A stretch of 64,000 nt of DNA from Ornithorhynchus anatinus (Eukaryota > Chordata > Mammalia > Monotremata > Ornithorhynchidae). This document shows, one piece after another, positions 1-11,014 of this stretch. The notes beneath the pieces were generated by a model. It did no database searches and was not told the DNA's origin. It saw only the letters and a list, made by a program, of their open reading frames with translations. A program made the position numbers and the translations under genes. The stretch lies in contig NW_024396779.1 in NCBI RefSeq assembly GCF_004115215.2, positions 186,001 to 250,000 on the forward strand, written 5' to 3'. Numbering within the stretch: position 1 is the stretch's first letter; each line of letters starts with the position of its first letter.

Positions 1-397
1 TATTGAGTGCTTACTGCTTGCACCGTACTAAACTCCTCATTTAATATTCTTACGTTATGCTTTGAGTTACTTTAGCGATAGTTTACAGCATTGCTGTTTG
101 CAATCTATAGCAAGTAAAGGAATTTTACATTATTATTAGTACAGATCAATCAATCAATCAATCAATCAATGGCATTTATTGAGCACTGACTGTGTGCAAA
201 GCTCTGTACTAAGCGCTTGGGAGAGTACACTACAACAAAATTAGCAGGCATGTTCCCTGCCCATAACGAGCTTACAGTCTAGAAGGAGCCTTATATGCAG
301 CCTTATAAAGAGTCAAACACATTTAAATTAAGATTTATCCCCTCTCTGCCTCCATCCTGAGACTATCTAGACCCCTAGAATGGGTCTGACAAGTGAA
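1..397. repeat. L2 3'-end fragments and spacer
   Basis: Positions 1-38 and 147-287 read as the reverse complement of the L2 3' untranslated tail, recognisable from (tcaa)n, then 'tttattgagca', then 'gtactaagcgcttggga'. The AT-rich sequence between and after them shows no gene. Confidence 0.75.
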
Positions 398-662
398 TAA
401 TGTTAATAATGTTGGTATTTGTTAAGCACTTACTATGGGCAGAGCACTGTTCTAAGCACTGGGGTAGACACAGGGGAATCAGGTTGTCCCACGTGGGGCT
501 CACAGTCTTCATCCCCATTTTACAGATGAGGGAACTGAGGCACAGAGAAGTTAAGTGACTTGCCCACAGTCACACAGCTGACAAGTGGCAGAGCTGGAAT
601 TCAAACTCATGACCTCTGACTCCAAAGCCCATGCTCTTTCCACTGAGCCACACTGCTTCTCT
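398..662 (-). repeat. Mon1-type SINE, near full length
   Basis: The tRNA-like head is at the right end (gagccacactgcttctc reversed) and the 'ggtatttgttaagc' tail at the left. The element is well preserved and so probably fairly young. Confidence 0.9.
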
Positions 663-1110
663 TGAAATGCTTAGTACAGTCCTCTGCACATAGTAAGTGC
701 TCAGTAGATACCAATGATTGACTGGCCTGATTAACAGTTTTGAGATGGATTTAGGCTGAAACTTATCTTTACTTAGTTTTCCAGATTTCTTCCATTGAAA
801 CCAGGCTGCACAAACAAGGTTGCTCTAATAAACTCTGAAAACATCCTGATCTGTGCTCCTTTATTTCTCCTGTCTTCTTCTGAACCTCCATACCTATCCT
901 CAGGCCTGTCTCTGTAAACTCTTCACACCCTCTAGACTGTAAGTTCGTTGTGGACAGGGAATGTATCTTTTTAATGTTATATTGTACTCTCCCAAGCACT
1001 TAGTTCAGTGTTCTGTACACAGTCAGTGCTCAATAAATACGATTGAATGAATGAATGAGTGAATCCAGCTGACCCAAAAACTATCAATCTCCAGAACTAG
1101 TTTCAACTGC
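663..1110 (+). repeat. L2 3'-tail pieces around 180 bp of unassigned DNA
   Basis: Positions 663-725 and about 928-1060 are L2 3' ends; the second finishes in (tgaa)n. The stretch 740-925 is unassigned and has no convincing open frame. Confidence 0.65.
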
Positions 1111-1114
1111 AGTC

Positions 1115-1383
1115 CACAGAACCGGTGTGGCCTAGTGGCCTGGGAGTCAGCGGACTGAATTCTGTTCCTGGCTCTACCACTTGTCTTCTGCTTAATCTTA
1201 TGCAAGTCACTTCGGTTCTCTGTGACTCAGTTCCCTCATCTGAAAAATGGAAATGCTATACCTGTTCTCCTGCCTACTTAGAGTGTGAACTCCCTGTGGG
1301 ACCTGATTATTTTGTATCTACTCCAGTTCCTAATACGGTGCTTGGCACAGAGTAAGCGTTTACCAAATGCTATTATTATTAGT
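1115..1383 (+). repeat. Mon1-type SINE, diverged
   Basis: The element runs from the tRNA-like head (gtggcctagtgg) to the tail (gcttggcacagagtaagcg). Many substitutions indicate an old copy. Confidence 0.85.
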
Positions 1384-1548
1384 TTTATTCTGCTTCCCGT
1401 GTAAATTAAAAGTCTTGGATAACAAGATGGTGATTGAGGTTTATCAACACTGCTGCCTCTCAGTAATGAAGAAATAGTTGAAAAATGAAAGCAGAAGGTT
1501 AGAATTTGCTGATGGGAAGTGTGGTCCATCCATCGGTGGCCTCATACG

Positions 1549-1800
1549 ATCAATCCATCAAATTTATTGGGTGCTTACTATGTTCAGAGCACTGTACTAT
1601 ATGCTTGGTAGAGCACAGTACAACAAATTTAGCAGAAACATTCCCTGCCCCACACAAGATGGGGAAACAGATATTAATAGGAATAAATAAATAATCTATG
1701 CAATAAAATTCAAATCTATGTACATAAATGCTGTGGGGTTGGGGATATGACTAGGTAGATTGTGGACACTACCTGGAAGAAAGTATCTGGATGAGATGAA
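1549..1800 (-). repeat. L2 3' end
   Basis: Reverse-complement L2 tail (tcaatccatcaaatttattgg and on), continuing through 'ctgtggggttgggg', the part of the L2 3' UTR just inside the tail. Confidence 0.7.
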
Positions 1801-1844
1801 CACCCAAGGTGATCAATAAATACCATTGGTTGACTGATGATGTC

Positions 1845-3050
1845 ACTGATGAAGTTATCCCAAATCCCTCCTACCATTCCTTCCAACACTCCTTGAACTA
1901 GTTGTCTACACCCACTTCTCAAATTCCTCTCCTCCAATTCTCTCCTTCGCCCCCTCCAATCTGGCTTCCAACCCCTTCACTCCACAGAACCCACCCTCTC
2001 ATAGGTGACCGATGATGTCCTTCTTGCCAAATCCAGTGGCCTCTACTCCATCCTAATCCTCCTTGACCTCTCAACTGTTTTTGACACTGTGGACCATCCC
2101 TTTCTCCTGGAAAGGTCATCCTAACTTGGCTTCACTGACACTGTCCTTTTCTAGTTCTCCTCATCTCTCTGGCCATTCATTCTCAGTCTCCTTCGTGGGC
2201 TCCTCCTCTGCCTCCCACCCCCTAACGTTGGGGTCCCTCAAGGTTCAGTTCTGGGTCCCCTTCTATTCTCCATCTTCATCCACTCCCTTGGAGAATTTAT
2301 TCACTCCCAAGGCTTCAACTATCCCCTCTATACAGATGATACCCAAGTCTACGTCTCTAGGCCTTATCTCCCTCCCTCTTTGCAGTCTCATATTTCCTCT
2401 TGCCTTCAAAACACCTCTACTTGGATGTCCTCCCATCACCCCAACCTTAAAATGTCCCAAACAGAACTCCTTATCTTCTCACCCAAATCTTGTCCTCCTC
2501 ATTATTTTCCCATCACTGTAGATGGCACCACCATCCTTCCTGTCTCATGAGCCCATAACCTTGGCATTATCCTTGACTCCTCTCTCTCATTCGATCCACA
2601 TATTCAATCTATCACTAAATCCTGTCAGTCCCACCTTCACAACATCACTAAAATCCACCCGTTCCAATCCCGGCTCTGCCACATGTCTGCTGTGTGACTT
2701 TGGGCAAGTCCCTTCACTTCTCTGTGCCTCAGTGATCTCATCTGTAAAATGGGGATTAAGACAGTGGGACAGAGACTTTGTCTGACCTGATTACCTTGAA
2801 TCTACCCAAGTGCTTAGAACAGTGCTTGGCACATTGTGTTTAACAAGTACCGCGATTATCACTTAAAAGAGATGTTGGTATTGGGAGCACCAAGATAGAG
2901 AAGAGGTTGCTGTCTCCACCCTTCTAGACTGTGAGCCCGTGTGGGCAGGGATCGTCTGTCTGTGTTGCTGAATTGTACTTTCCAAGTGCTTAGTACAGTG
3001 CTCTGCACACAGTAAGTGCTAAATAAGTAAGATTGAGTGAATAAATGAAT
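1845..3050 (+). repeat. Old L2 with reverse transcriptase remnant, broken by a SINE
   Basis: From 1845 to 2660 the sequence follows the L2 ORF2 reverse transcriptase region, including the segment before the catalytic site (around 2230, 'ggggtccctcaaggttcag') and the Y-x-D-D region (around 2330, 'tacagatgatacccaa'). It contains several frame breaks. A 5'-truncated Mon1 SINE occupies about 2661-2858 (+), beginning at its B box. The L2 3' tail follows at 2919-3050. About 0.9 kb of L2 is missing between 2660 and 2919, so the tail may belong to another copy. Dead LINE. Confidence 0.85.
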
Positions 3051-3117
3051 TAATGAAATGGGTGTGTTCTCCTCAGTAGCCTCTCAGCTTCCAGGCAATT
3101 GAGGCTACTCCATTCTC

Positions 3118-3600
3118 AATTCATCAATCAATCAATGGCATATATTGAGTGCTTACTGTGTGCAGAGCACTGTATTAAGTACTTGGGAGAGAACAATACA
3201 ATAAAGCTGTGTCTGTTTGTTATTATATTGTGTTTTCCCAAGTACGATTGAATGAATGAACAAAAAAAGTTGGTAGACAAAATCCCTGCCCACAGAGAAT
3301 TTACAGTCTAGAGGAATTAGCCAATAAATCCATGGTATGAATTGAGTGCTTGCCATTTGTTCATTCGTATTTAATTCAGTCAGATTTATTGAGCATTTAC
3401 CATGTGCAAAGTGCTGTACTAAGCACTCGGGAGAGTACAAAATAACACTAAACTGACACATTCCCTGCCCGCAATAAACTTTCGGTCTAGAGACTGTGTG
3501 CAATCTAGACAGTTTAGACTGTCTGCAGACTAGAGCCTATGCGCAAAGCACTGTACTAAGCGCTTAGGAGAGCTAACACACCAGAGTGGGCCGAAACCTT
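3118..3600 (-). repeat. Cluster of nested L2 3' tails
   Basis: At least three L2 tails overlap here: 3118-3215 (minus), a short plus-strand piece near 3216-3262, then 3370-3500 and 3535-3610 (minus). They look like repeated insertion of short 5'-truncated copies into one another. Confidence 0.7.
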
Positions 3601-3627
3601 TGCTGCCCACAAGGAGCTCAAGTTCCA

Positions 3628-3905
3628 GAAACAGTGTGGCCTAGTGGATAGAGCCTAGGCCTGGGAGTCAGAAGGACCTGGGTTTTAATCCTGGCCCCAC
3701 CACTTGTCTGCCGTGTGACATTGAGCAAGTCACTTCACTTTTCTCTACCTTAGTTCCCTCATCTGGAAAATGGGGATTAAGACTTGTGAGCCCTATGTGG
3801 GACAGGGTCTGTGTCCAATCCAACTACCTCATATCTACCCCAGCGCTTAGAACAGTGCCTGGCACTGTTTAACAAATATGCTTAAGTGCTTAACAATCAT
3901 TATTA
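3628..3905 (+). repeat. Mon1-type SINE
   Basis: Full head-to-tail copy ending in an ATT-rich tail, directly beside the OR relic that ends at 3957. Confidence 0.88.
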
Positions 3906-4168
3906 TTCATTAATATCTAGAGCATTCCCAAGCTGGGATCAGTTCTTCCTCAAGTCCTATTCTAAGGTGAGGAGGTTCCTCAGGGTCCCTTTCACCTCTT
4001 TGTTCTTCAGGGTGTAGTCGAGGAGAAGAATCACGATGTTGTAGAAGACCATCAGGAACTTGTTCCGCTCCTGAAATCTGCCATGGCTGGGCTGCATGTA
4101 GATGTAAATGACTTGCCGTAAAAGAGGGACACCACTGTCAGGTGGGCCCCGCCGGTGTGGGCTGCCTT

Positions 4169-6138
4169 TCGTTCATTCATTCATTCATTCATTCAATAGT
4201 ATTTATTGAGCGCTTACTATGTGCAGAGCACTGTACTAAGCGCTTGGAATGTACAGAGAAGCAGCGTGGCTCAGAGAAGCAGCGTGGCTCAGTGGAAAGA
4301 GCCCGGGCTTTGGAGTCAGAGTTCATGGGTTCGAATCCCGGCTCGGCCACTTGTCAGCTGTGTGACTTTGGGCAAGTCACTTAGCTTCTCGGTGCCTCAG
4401 TTACCTCATCTGTAAAATGGGGATTAAGACTGTGAGCCCCACGTGGGACAACCTGATTCCCCTGTGTCTACCCTAGCGCTTAGAACAGTGCTCTGCACAT
4501 AGTAAGCGCTTAACAAATACCAACATTATTACAATTCGGCAACAGATAGAGATAGTCCCTGCTCATTGACAGACTTTCAGTCTAATTGGGCGAGACAGAC
4601 AAAAACAATAGCAATAAATAGAATCGAGATATACATCTCATTAACATAATAAATAGGGTAATAAAAATATATACAAATGAGCAGATGAGCACAGTGCTGA
4701 GGGGAGGGGAAGGGAGAGGGGGAGCAGCAGAGGGAAGGGGGGGAAGGGTGCTTAGCTGAGGGGGGGGGCAGAGAGGCAGCAGAGGGAGCAGAGGGAAAAG
4801 GGGAAGCTCAGTCTGGGAAGGCCTCTTGGAGGAGGTGAACTCTCATTAGTGCTTTGAAGAGGGGAAGAGAGTTAGTTTGGCGGAGGTGAGGAGGGAGGGC
4901 ATTCCAGGACAACGGAAGGACGTGGGCCAGGGGTCGTTGGTGGGATAGGCGAGAACAGGGGACGGTGAGGAGGTGGGTGGCAGAGTAGCGGAGCCTACAG
5001 GGTGGGCAGTAGAAAGAGAGAAGGGAGGAGAGGTAGGAGGGGGCAAGGTTATGGACAGCCTTGAAGCCTAGAATGAGAAGTTTTTGTTTCGTGCCGAGGT
5101 TGCTGGCAACCACTGGAGGTTTTTAAGAAGGAGAGTGACATGCCCAGAGCGTGTCTGCAGGAAGATGAGCCGGGCAGTGGAATGAAGAATAGACTGGAGC
5201 GGGGAAAGACAGGAGGAAGGGAGATCAGAGAGAAGGCTGACACAACAATCCAGCTGGGATATTATGAGAGCCTGGACCACTAAGATAGCTGTTTGGGTGG
5301 AGAGGAAAGGGTGGATCTTGGTGATATTATAAAGGTGAGACTGGCAGGTCTTGGTGACAGATTGGATGTGTGGGGTGAATGAGAGAGCTGAGTCAAAGAT
5401 GACACCAAGGTTGTGGGCTTGAGAGACGGAAAGGATGGTCATCCCATCATCAGTGATAGGGAAGTCAGGAAGAGGGCAGGGCTTGAGAGGGAAGATAAGG
5501 AGCTCATTTTTGGACAAGCTGAGTTTTAGGTGGCGGGCAGACATCCAGGTAGAGACGTCCTGGAGGCAGGAGGAGATAAGAGCCTGAAGGGAGGGGGAGA
5601 GAACAGGGGCGGAGATGTAGATTTGTGTGTCATCTGCATAGAGATGATAGTTGAAGCCGTGGGAGCGAATGAGTTCACCAAGGGAGTGAGTGTAGATGGA
5701 GAACAGAAGAGGGCCAAGAACTGACCCTTGAGGAACCCCTACAGTTAGAGAATGGGGGTGGGGGGGAGGAACCTGCGAAGGAGACCGAGAATGATCAGCC
5801 AGAAAGATAAGAGGAGAATCAGGAAAGAACGGAGTCCATGAAGCCAAGGTGAGATAAGGTGTGGAGGAGAAGGGGATGGTCTACAGTGTCAAAGGCAGCT
5901 GAGAGGTCAAGGAGGATTAGGATAGAGTAGGAGCCATTGGATTTGGCAAGAAGGAGGTCATGGGTGACCTTTGAGACAGTAGTCTCGGTAGAGTGGAGGG
6001 GACGGAAGCCAGATTGGAGGGGGTCCAGGAGAGAACTGGAGTTAAGGAATTCTAGGCAGTGAGTGTAGACGACTCATTCTAGGAGCTTAGAAAGGAAGAG
6101 TAGTAGGGAGATAAGGCTATAACTGGAAGGAGAAGTGC
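4169..6138 (-). repeat. L2 inserted in the OR pseudogene
   Basis: The 3' end is at the left ((attc)n at 4169-4195) and the truncated 5' end is near 6138. The reverse transcriptase region, read on the minus strand, includes [13 protein letters not shown] and YADDTQIY, and stays open for about 260 codons (5847 to 5068), giving most of the polymerase palm and thumb. No endonuclease domain is present, so it is a 5'-truncated copy. It carries a Mon1 SINE at 4256-4531. The right junction passes directly into OR codons. Confidence 0.93.
4256..4531 (+). repeat. Young Mon1 SINE with duplicated head
   Basis: Close to what looks like the Mon1 consensus. The first 18 bases (gagaagcagcgtggctca) occur twice in tandem at the 5' end. 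The B box (gggttcgaatcccggct) is intact. It sits inside the L2 3' UTR, which resumes at 'attcggcaacagatag'; a short target-site repeat (taca) may flank it. Confidence 0.92.
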
Positions 6139-6557
6139 GGTCGGTGATCGATCCGATGCCCACCACTGTGTGGGCAATGGAGCCATAGGAGATGAGGATG
6201 AAGACCAGAGAGCCAGCACTTTGCACACAGCTAGGAAGAAGATGATCCCCTCAACAGCGGATGTGTCCATGCAGACCAGACGGATCAGCGCAGGCATCAG
6301 TGGTCCACTCCATGGCACCAGTACCTTGTGGCACCAGCTAGGAATTGGCCAGTCCACCCACCCACTCCACGGACACCAGGCCCAGGCAAAGGCACAGGTT
6401 TATGCAAGAGATGGCACACGGTGGCAAAGCGATCGTATGCCATGATGGCCTCCACCCCTCTCAGTCCACCCCGCCGAGAATCAGGAACAGGAAGAGATGC
6501 AGGGCGCAGCCCCAGTAGCTGACGGTCTTGTCCAGACCCTGCAGGTTGAAGAGCAGC

Positions 6558-6829
6558 TAAGAATGATGATGATGATGATGGTATTTGTTAAGCATTTAAT
6601 ATATTCCAAGCACTGTTCTAAGTGCTAGGGTAGATACAAGGTAATTAGGTTGTCCCATGTGGGGGTCACATCTTAATCCCCATTTTACAGATGAGGTAAC
6701 TGAGGCACAGAGGAGTTAAGTGGCTTGCCCAAGGTCACACAGCAGACAGTAGAGGAGCTGGGGTTAGAACCCATGTCCTCTGACTCTCAAGCCTGTGCCC
6801 TTTCCACTATGCCACACTGCTTCTCACAC
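6558..6829 (-). repeat. Mon1 SINE inside the OR pseudogene
   Basis: Full-length copy that separates the TM2 and TM3 parts of the receptor relic. (gat)n microsatellite at its tail end (6564-6582). Confidence 0.92.
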
Positions 6830-7124
6830 GGCCAAGCTGCTTGAGGAATGGAGCAAGTGGTGAAGCAGAGGTCCAGGAAGGAAAAGTTGGTCAGAAAAAG
6901 TCCATGTAGGGGTGGACCCAGGGATTCACCCAGGACACCAGGATAATGGCTTCATTGCCCACCAGGGTCAGGACGTAAGCCACCAGGATGACAACGAAGA
7001 GGACCTACTTGATCCGGGACCTGTCAGAGGAGCCCAGCAGGATGAACCGGCAACCAAGAGTAAGTCTTCCCTTCATTGGAGGTGCCTGGGGTTAGGTTGG
7101 GGGTAGAACAGAGAAGATGTGTTC

Positions 7125-7440
7125 GTTGGATCCCACTGTTAGCCCCACATGGGATGGAGATTGTGTCCAACCCAGTTAACTTGTATCCGCCCTAGTGCTT
7201 AAGACTGTGCTGGATGCATAATTATAAAAATGATGGCATTTGTTAAGCACTTATTTTGTGCCCAGCACTGTTCTAAGCTCTGGGGTAGATACAAGGTAAT
7301 TAGGTTGTCCCACATGGGGCTCACAATCTTAATCCCCATTTTACAGATGAGGTAACTGAGGCACAGAGAAATGAATTTACTTGCCCTAAGTCACACAGCT
7401 GATAGTGAGCACTTAACGAATACCATGAAAATAATGATAT
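7125..7440. repeat. Two partial Mon1 SINEs, opposite strands
   Basis: Positions 7125-7215 (+) hold a SINE 3' half; 7225-7410 (minus) hold another lacking its head region. They meet tail to tail. Confidence 0.8.
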
Positions 7441-7481
7441 TAATACCAATCAAACTCCAGGGGTGCATCTCAATCTAATAA

Positions 7482-7768
7482 TAATAATAATAATTGTAAT
7501 TATGGTACTTGTTAAGTGCTCAATATATGCCAAGCCTGGTTCTAAGCACTGGGGTAGATACAAGTTAATCAGGTTGGACACAGTCCCTATCCCAAATGGG
7601 GCTCACATTCTTAATCTTCATTTTAGGGATGAGGTAACTGAGACACAGAGGAAGTGAAGTGACTTACCCAAGGTCACACAGCAGATATGTTGCAGAGCCG
7701 GGATTAGAACCCAGGTCCTTCTGACTCCCAGGCTCATGCTTTTATCCACTAAGCCATGCTGCTTCTCC
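7482..7768 (-). repeat. Mon1 SINE
   Basis: Full-length copy with an (aat)n tail at 7479-7492. Confidence 0.9.
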
Positions 7769-8075
7769 CAGCATTTGGGACTGTGCCCGACACATAGTGA
7801 GGGCTTAATATATAATTAAAAGTAATGATAAAAATGTCAAGGGGTGCTTGTCTATCTGCCCATCCATATAGGGGAAAGAGGGAGGGGATTATGCCTACTA
7901 CTCTGTGAGACTCTCCCAAGTGTTTAGTATAGTGCTCTGCACACAGTAGGCTGTCAGCTCCTTGAGGGGAGGGATTGTGTCTATTATTGGACTCTCCCAA
8001 GTACTTATAGTGTTCTGCTTGTCCTCAGTGCTTAGTTTGGTGCTCAGCACAGAGTAAGCACTTAGCAAAGATGAC
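7769..8075 (+). repeat. L2 tail pieces
   Basis: Short L2 3'-end pieces near 7770-7815, 7900-7950, 7950-8010 and 8020-8075, including 'tgtgtctattattggactctcccaag' at 7976. No gene. Confidence 0.6.
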
Positions 8076-8214
8076 AATCATTATTCTTCTAAGCATATTT
8101 TCTCTGTGTATGTGTGTGTGTTTGTATTACTGGTTGATATTTCTCTATTTGTCCTTCCAGTTAAAGTGTAAGTTCCATATGAGCAGTGAAAACATCACAC
8201 GTATTTGTTGTAGG

Positions 8215-8360
8215 TTTTCAAAAGCTTGATATGGAGGCTCAGAGAAAGTAAGGGGTTTGTCCAAAATGACACACCAGACAAGTGGCAGAGCTGAGATTAG
8301 AAATCAGGTCGGCTGACTCCCAGTTCCTGGGCTCTTTCTACTAGGTCATACTACTTCTCA
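8215..8360 (-). repeat. Partial Mon1 SINE (head half)
   Basis: Only the tRNA-like and core half remains; the 3' part is missing on the left. Confidence 0.75.
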
Positions 8361-8364
8361 AACA

Positions 8365-8735
8365 CATTTTGTCTTGTCTCATGCTGTCTAGTCATTTCCG
8401 ACCCAAAGTGACACCATGGACACACCTCTCCCAGAGCACCCTTCTCTCAATCTGCAACCGTTCTGGAAGTGTATCCATAGAGTTTTCTTGGTAAAAATAT
8501 GGAAGTGGCTTACCGTCACCTCCTTCCATGCAGTCAACTTGAGTCTTTGTCCTCGACTCTCCCAAGTTGCTGCTGCCCGGCACAGGTGAGTTTTGACTTG
8601 TAGCAGATTGCCTTCCACTTGCTAGCCACTGCCCAAACTAGGAATGGAATGGATATACCTCTGCTTGACTCTCCCTCCCTTAGTCAGGACCGGTAGAGTA
8701 CTGGAAAGTCTCCAGGTGCGACCCTGAGAGGGGTT
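8365..8735 (-). repeat. Non-L2 retroposon 3' end, RTE/BovB-like
   Basis: On the minus strand it ends in 'gggtcggaaatgactagaca', the kind of 3' end shared by RTE-clade LINEs and the SINEs that use them. The same ~350-bp element recurs at 31785-32490 (+, interrupted) and in part at 56600-56690 (minus). It is unlike L2 or Mon1. The assignment to RTE rests on the tail only. Confidence 0.6.
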
Positions 8736-8814
8736 TCAAACACATAGTAAATGCTTAATACGTGCCATGGATAATGATACATGCCATGTATAAAAGCAAA
8801 GATAAAAAAGGGGA

Positions 8815-9113
8815 AGCAGCCTGGCTTAGTGGATAGAGCATGGGCCTGGGAGTCAGAAGATCCTGGATTCTAATGCCAGCCCTGCCATTTGTCTGCTCTG
8901 AGACCTCGGGCAAGTCACTTCACTTCTCTATAACTCAGTTACCTCAACTGTAAAATGGGGATTAAGCCTGTGAGCCACATGTGGGATGTGGAATGTGTCA
9001 AGTGCTTAGTACAGTGCTCTGCACACAGTCAGAGCTTAATAAATGCAATTGAATGAACCTATCTTACATCTACTACAGTGCCTGACACAGAGTAAGTGCT
9101 TAACAAATACCAT
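8815..9113 (+). repeat. Mon1 SINE interrupted by an L2 tail
   Basis: The SINE starts with 'aagcagcctggcttagtgg' and resumes at 'cctatcttacatctac' (9058). A 58-bp L2 3' tail (about 8999-9056), one of the shortest insertions here, separates the halves. Confidence 0.8.
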
Positions 9114-9129
9114 AAAAAGGACATTCTGT

Positions 9130-9265
9130 TATAAATTATTTCTATTCATGTCTGTCTCCCCCTCTAGATTGTAAGGTCCCTGTGGGCAGGGACCTGGCTA
9201 CCAACTCAGTTATATTACTTAATACAGTCTTCTGCATGCAGTAAGCCCTCAATAAATTCCATGGA
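9130..9265 (+). repeat. L2 3' tail
   Basis: Begins at 'taaattatttctattcatgtctgtctc' and ends before a (gat)n run at 9263. Confidence 0.75.
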
Positions 9266-9281
9266 TGATGACGATGATCTT

Positions 9282-9546
9282 TTTTTAATGGTATTTGCTA
9301 AGTGCTTATTATGTGCCAGACACTACTAAAACTGGTGATGATACAAGATAATCAGGTTGGACACAATCCATGTCCTACATGGGAGTTTACAGAATTAATC
9401 TCCATTTTACAGATGAGGGAACTGAGGCCCAGAGAAGCGAAGGGACCTGCCCCAGTTCACACAGCAGACAAGTGGTGGAGCTGTGATCAGAACCCAGGTT
9501 CTTCTAACTCCCAGGCCCAGGGTCTGTCCACTAGGCCAAATTGCTG
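9282..9546 (-). repeat. Mon1 SINE
   Basis: Moderately diverged, near full length. Confidence 0.87.
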
Positions 9547-9699
9547 CTTGATGAGTTCACTTATGAGTTTGTGTGTGGCTGAAAAGGTCAATGTTGGGTC
9601 CACAGTCCCAGCCACATTGGACACATAAAAATGTTGTCCCACATTGTGTTGATGTGCTTAATGTTTGCAGGACCTGACTCTGTTTTCTGCCTCCTTTTC

Positions 9700-10262
9700 T
9701 CTCATTCTTTAGACAGTCAGCGGGTATTTATTGAGCACTTACCATGTGCAGAGTACTGTACTAAGCGCTTGGGAAACATTTTCCCTGCTATCTCACCTCC
9801 AGCTTCCCACCCACAACCTGCCTTTGGCCTGGAACACCCTCTCTCTTCATTTCTGACAGACCATCACTCTCCCCACCTTCAAAGCCTTATTAAAGTTAAA
9901 TCTCCTCCAAGAGGCCTTCCCTGATTAAGTGCTCATTTCTGCTTCTCCCACTCCCTTCTTTGCCACCCTTGCACTTAGATTTTCACTCTCTATTCACCCT
10001 ACCCTCAGTTCCACAGCATTTATGTATATATCTCTAATTTATGTATTTATGTTCATGTCTGTCTCCCCCTCTATACTGTAAGCACGTGGTAGGCAGGAGA
10101 TGTGTCTACTAACTCTTTAATATTGTACTTAGTGCTTAGTACAGTGCTCTGCAATCAATCGATCAATCTGCCAATGGTATTTATTGAGCACTTTCTATGT
10201 GCAGAGCACTTTACTAAGCATTCTGCACATAGTAAGTGCTCAATAAATATGGTTGATTGATC
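9700..10262 (+). repeat. Older-subfamily L2 3' end with nested tails
   Basis: From 9785 the sequence follows a second L2 variant, marked by 'cttattaaagttaaatctcctccaagaggccttccctga' (here split at 9883). Its 3' UTR differs from that of the younger L2 copies. Minus-strand L2 tails lie at 9705-9780 and 10155-10225. Confidence 0.8.
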
Positions 10263-10302
10263 TCCACCAGTATATTCTCTTCCAGAGCTTAATATAGAGT
10301 TT

Positions 10303-10582
10303 TAATAATAATAATTACGGTACTTGTTAAGCACTTCCTGTGTGCCAAGCAATTGTTCTAAGTGCTGGGGCAGATAAAAGTTAATCAGGTTAGATACAGT
10401 CCCTGTCCCACATGGGACTAACACTCTTAATCCCATTATACAGATGAGGTAACTGAGGCCCAGAGAAGTCAAGTGACTCACCCAAGCTCACACAGCAGAC
10501 ATGTGGTGGGGCCAGGATTAGAACCCAGGTCCTTCTGACTCCCAGGCCCATCCTTTAGCCACTCAGCCATGCTGCTTCTCTA
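10303..10582 (-). repeat. Mon1 SINE
   Basis: Near full length with an (aat)n tail on the left. Confidence 0.88.
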
Positions 10583-11010
10583 CCGCTCAGTATGCGCTTA
10601 ATAAGTATCACCCACTTCACACCAATTCCCCTCCCTACCTCCCCATCCCCTCAAGCTCCCCTCTCACCACCAGCAGCCTCCAGTGCTGATTCAGAAACCA
10701 CCACTAATCTCTTCCTGAATAGGAATCTAAAGACAGTGCTGAGGCCAAGATTAGTGCTTAACAAATACCACTATTTTTATCATTGGATCATTATTATTAT
10801 TAAAGTCATTTTCGCTCAGCATTCGTCAAGAGAATGTGGTTTGTCAAAGATTCATCATCATTCCCAATTAGCAACCATCTGGGGCAGGGGGGTCTCTCAA
10901 GGCACCTTGATCCCACCACTGTTTCCTCTCTCAGTTGCCAACGTGGGGAGAGTTGAGCTTGCTGTTTCTCTTTAATTCCAGCTGCAGCATGAGGGATTAA
11001 ATGTAGACAA
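10583..11010. other. Unassigned unique sequence
   Basis: A small Mon1 tail remnant lies at 10752-10785. The rest, including 10797-10985, has no match I recognise. An open frame crosses 10592-10975, but it runs through the SINE remnant and looks accidental. Confidence 0.5.
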
Positions 11011-11014
11011 TCAG

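Larger units (their letters stand above)
3957..7076 (-). pseudogene. Olfactory receptor pseudogene (OR2-like) split by an L2 and a SINE
   Basis: Three minus-strand blocks together cover a whole class II olfactory receptor. Block 1 (7076 down to 6830) has a start ATG at 7076, FILLGSSDRSRIK, a stop codon, then VAYVLTLVGNEAIILVSWVN (TM1) and FSFLDLCFTTCSIPQ (TM2). Block 2 (6556 down to about 6140) begins LLFNLQGLDKTVSYWGC and carries the OR hallmark MAYDRFATVCH, then a decayed TM4-5 and ISYGSIAHTVVGI. Block 3 (about 4168 down to 3957) has GAHLTVVSLFYG, a frameshift, IYMQPSHG, and TLKNKEVKGTLRNLLTLE before the stop at 3957. A Mon1 SINE (6558-6829) separates blocks 1 and 2; an L2 (about 4169-6138) separates 2 and 3. 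A frameshift also follows the TM1 region (MYFF becomes MDFF with a shifted frame). The intact gene would have been a heptahelical odorant receptor of nasal sensory neurons. The assignment to family 2 is from general resemblance only. Confidence 0.9.

Noticed and set aside
147-172. Repeated 'atca' units as a CRISPR-like or regulatory array
   Set aside because: It is the ordinary (tcaa)n tail of a reversed L2.
4812-5847. Reverse transcriptase frame as a possible host or retroviral gene
   Set aside because: It matches the L2 non-LTR type, lies within an element with a (tgaa)n-type end, and has no terminal repeats or capsid genes. I saw no LTR element or endogenous retrovirus in the window.
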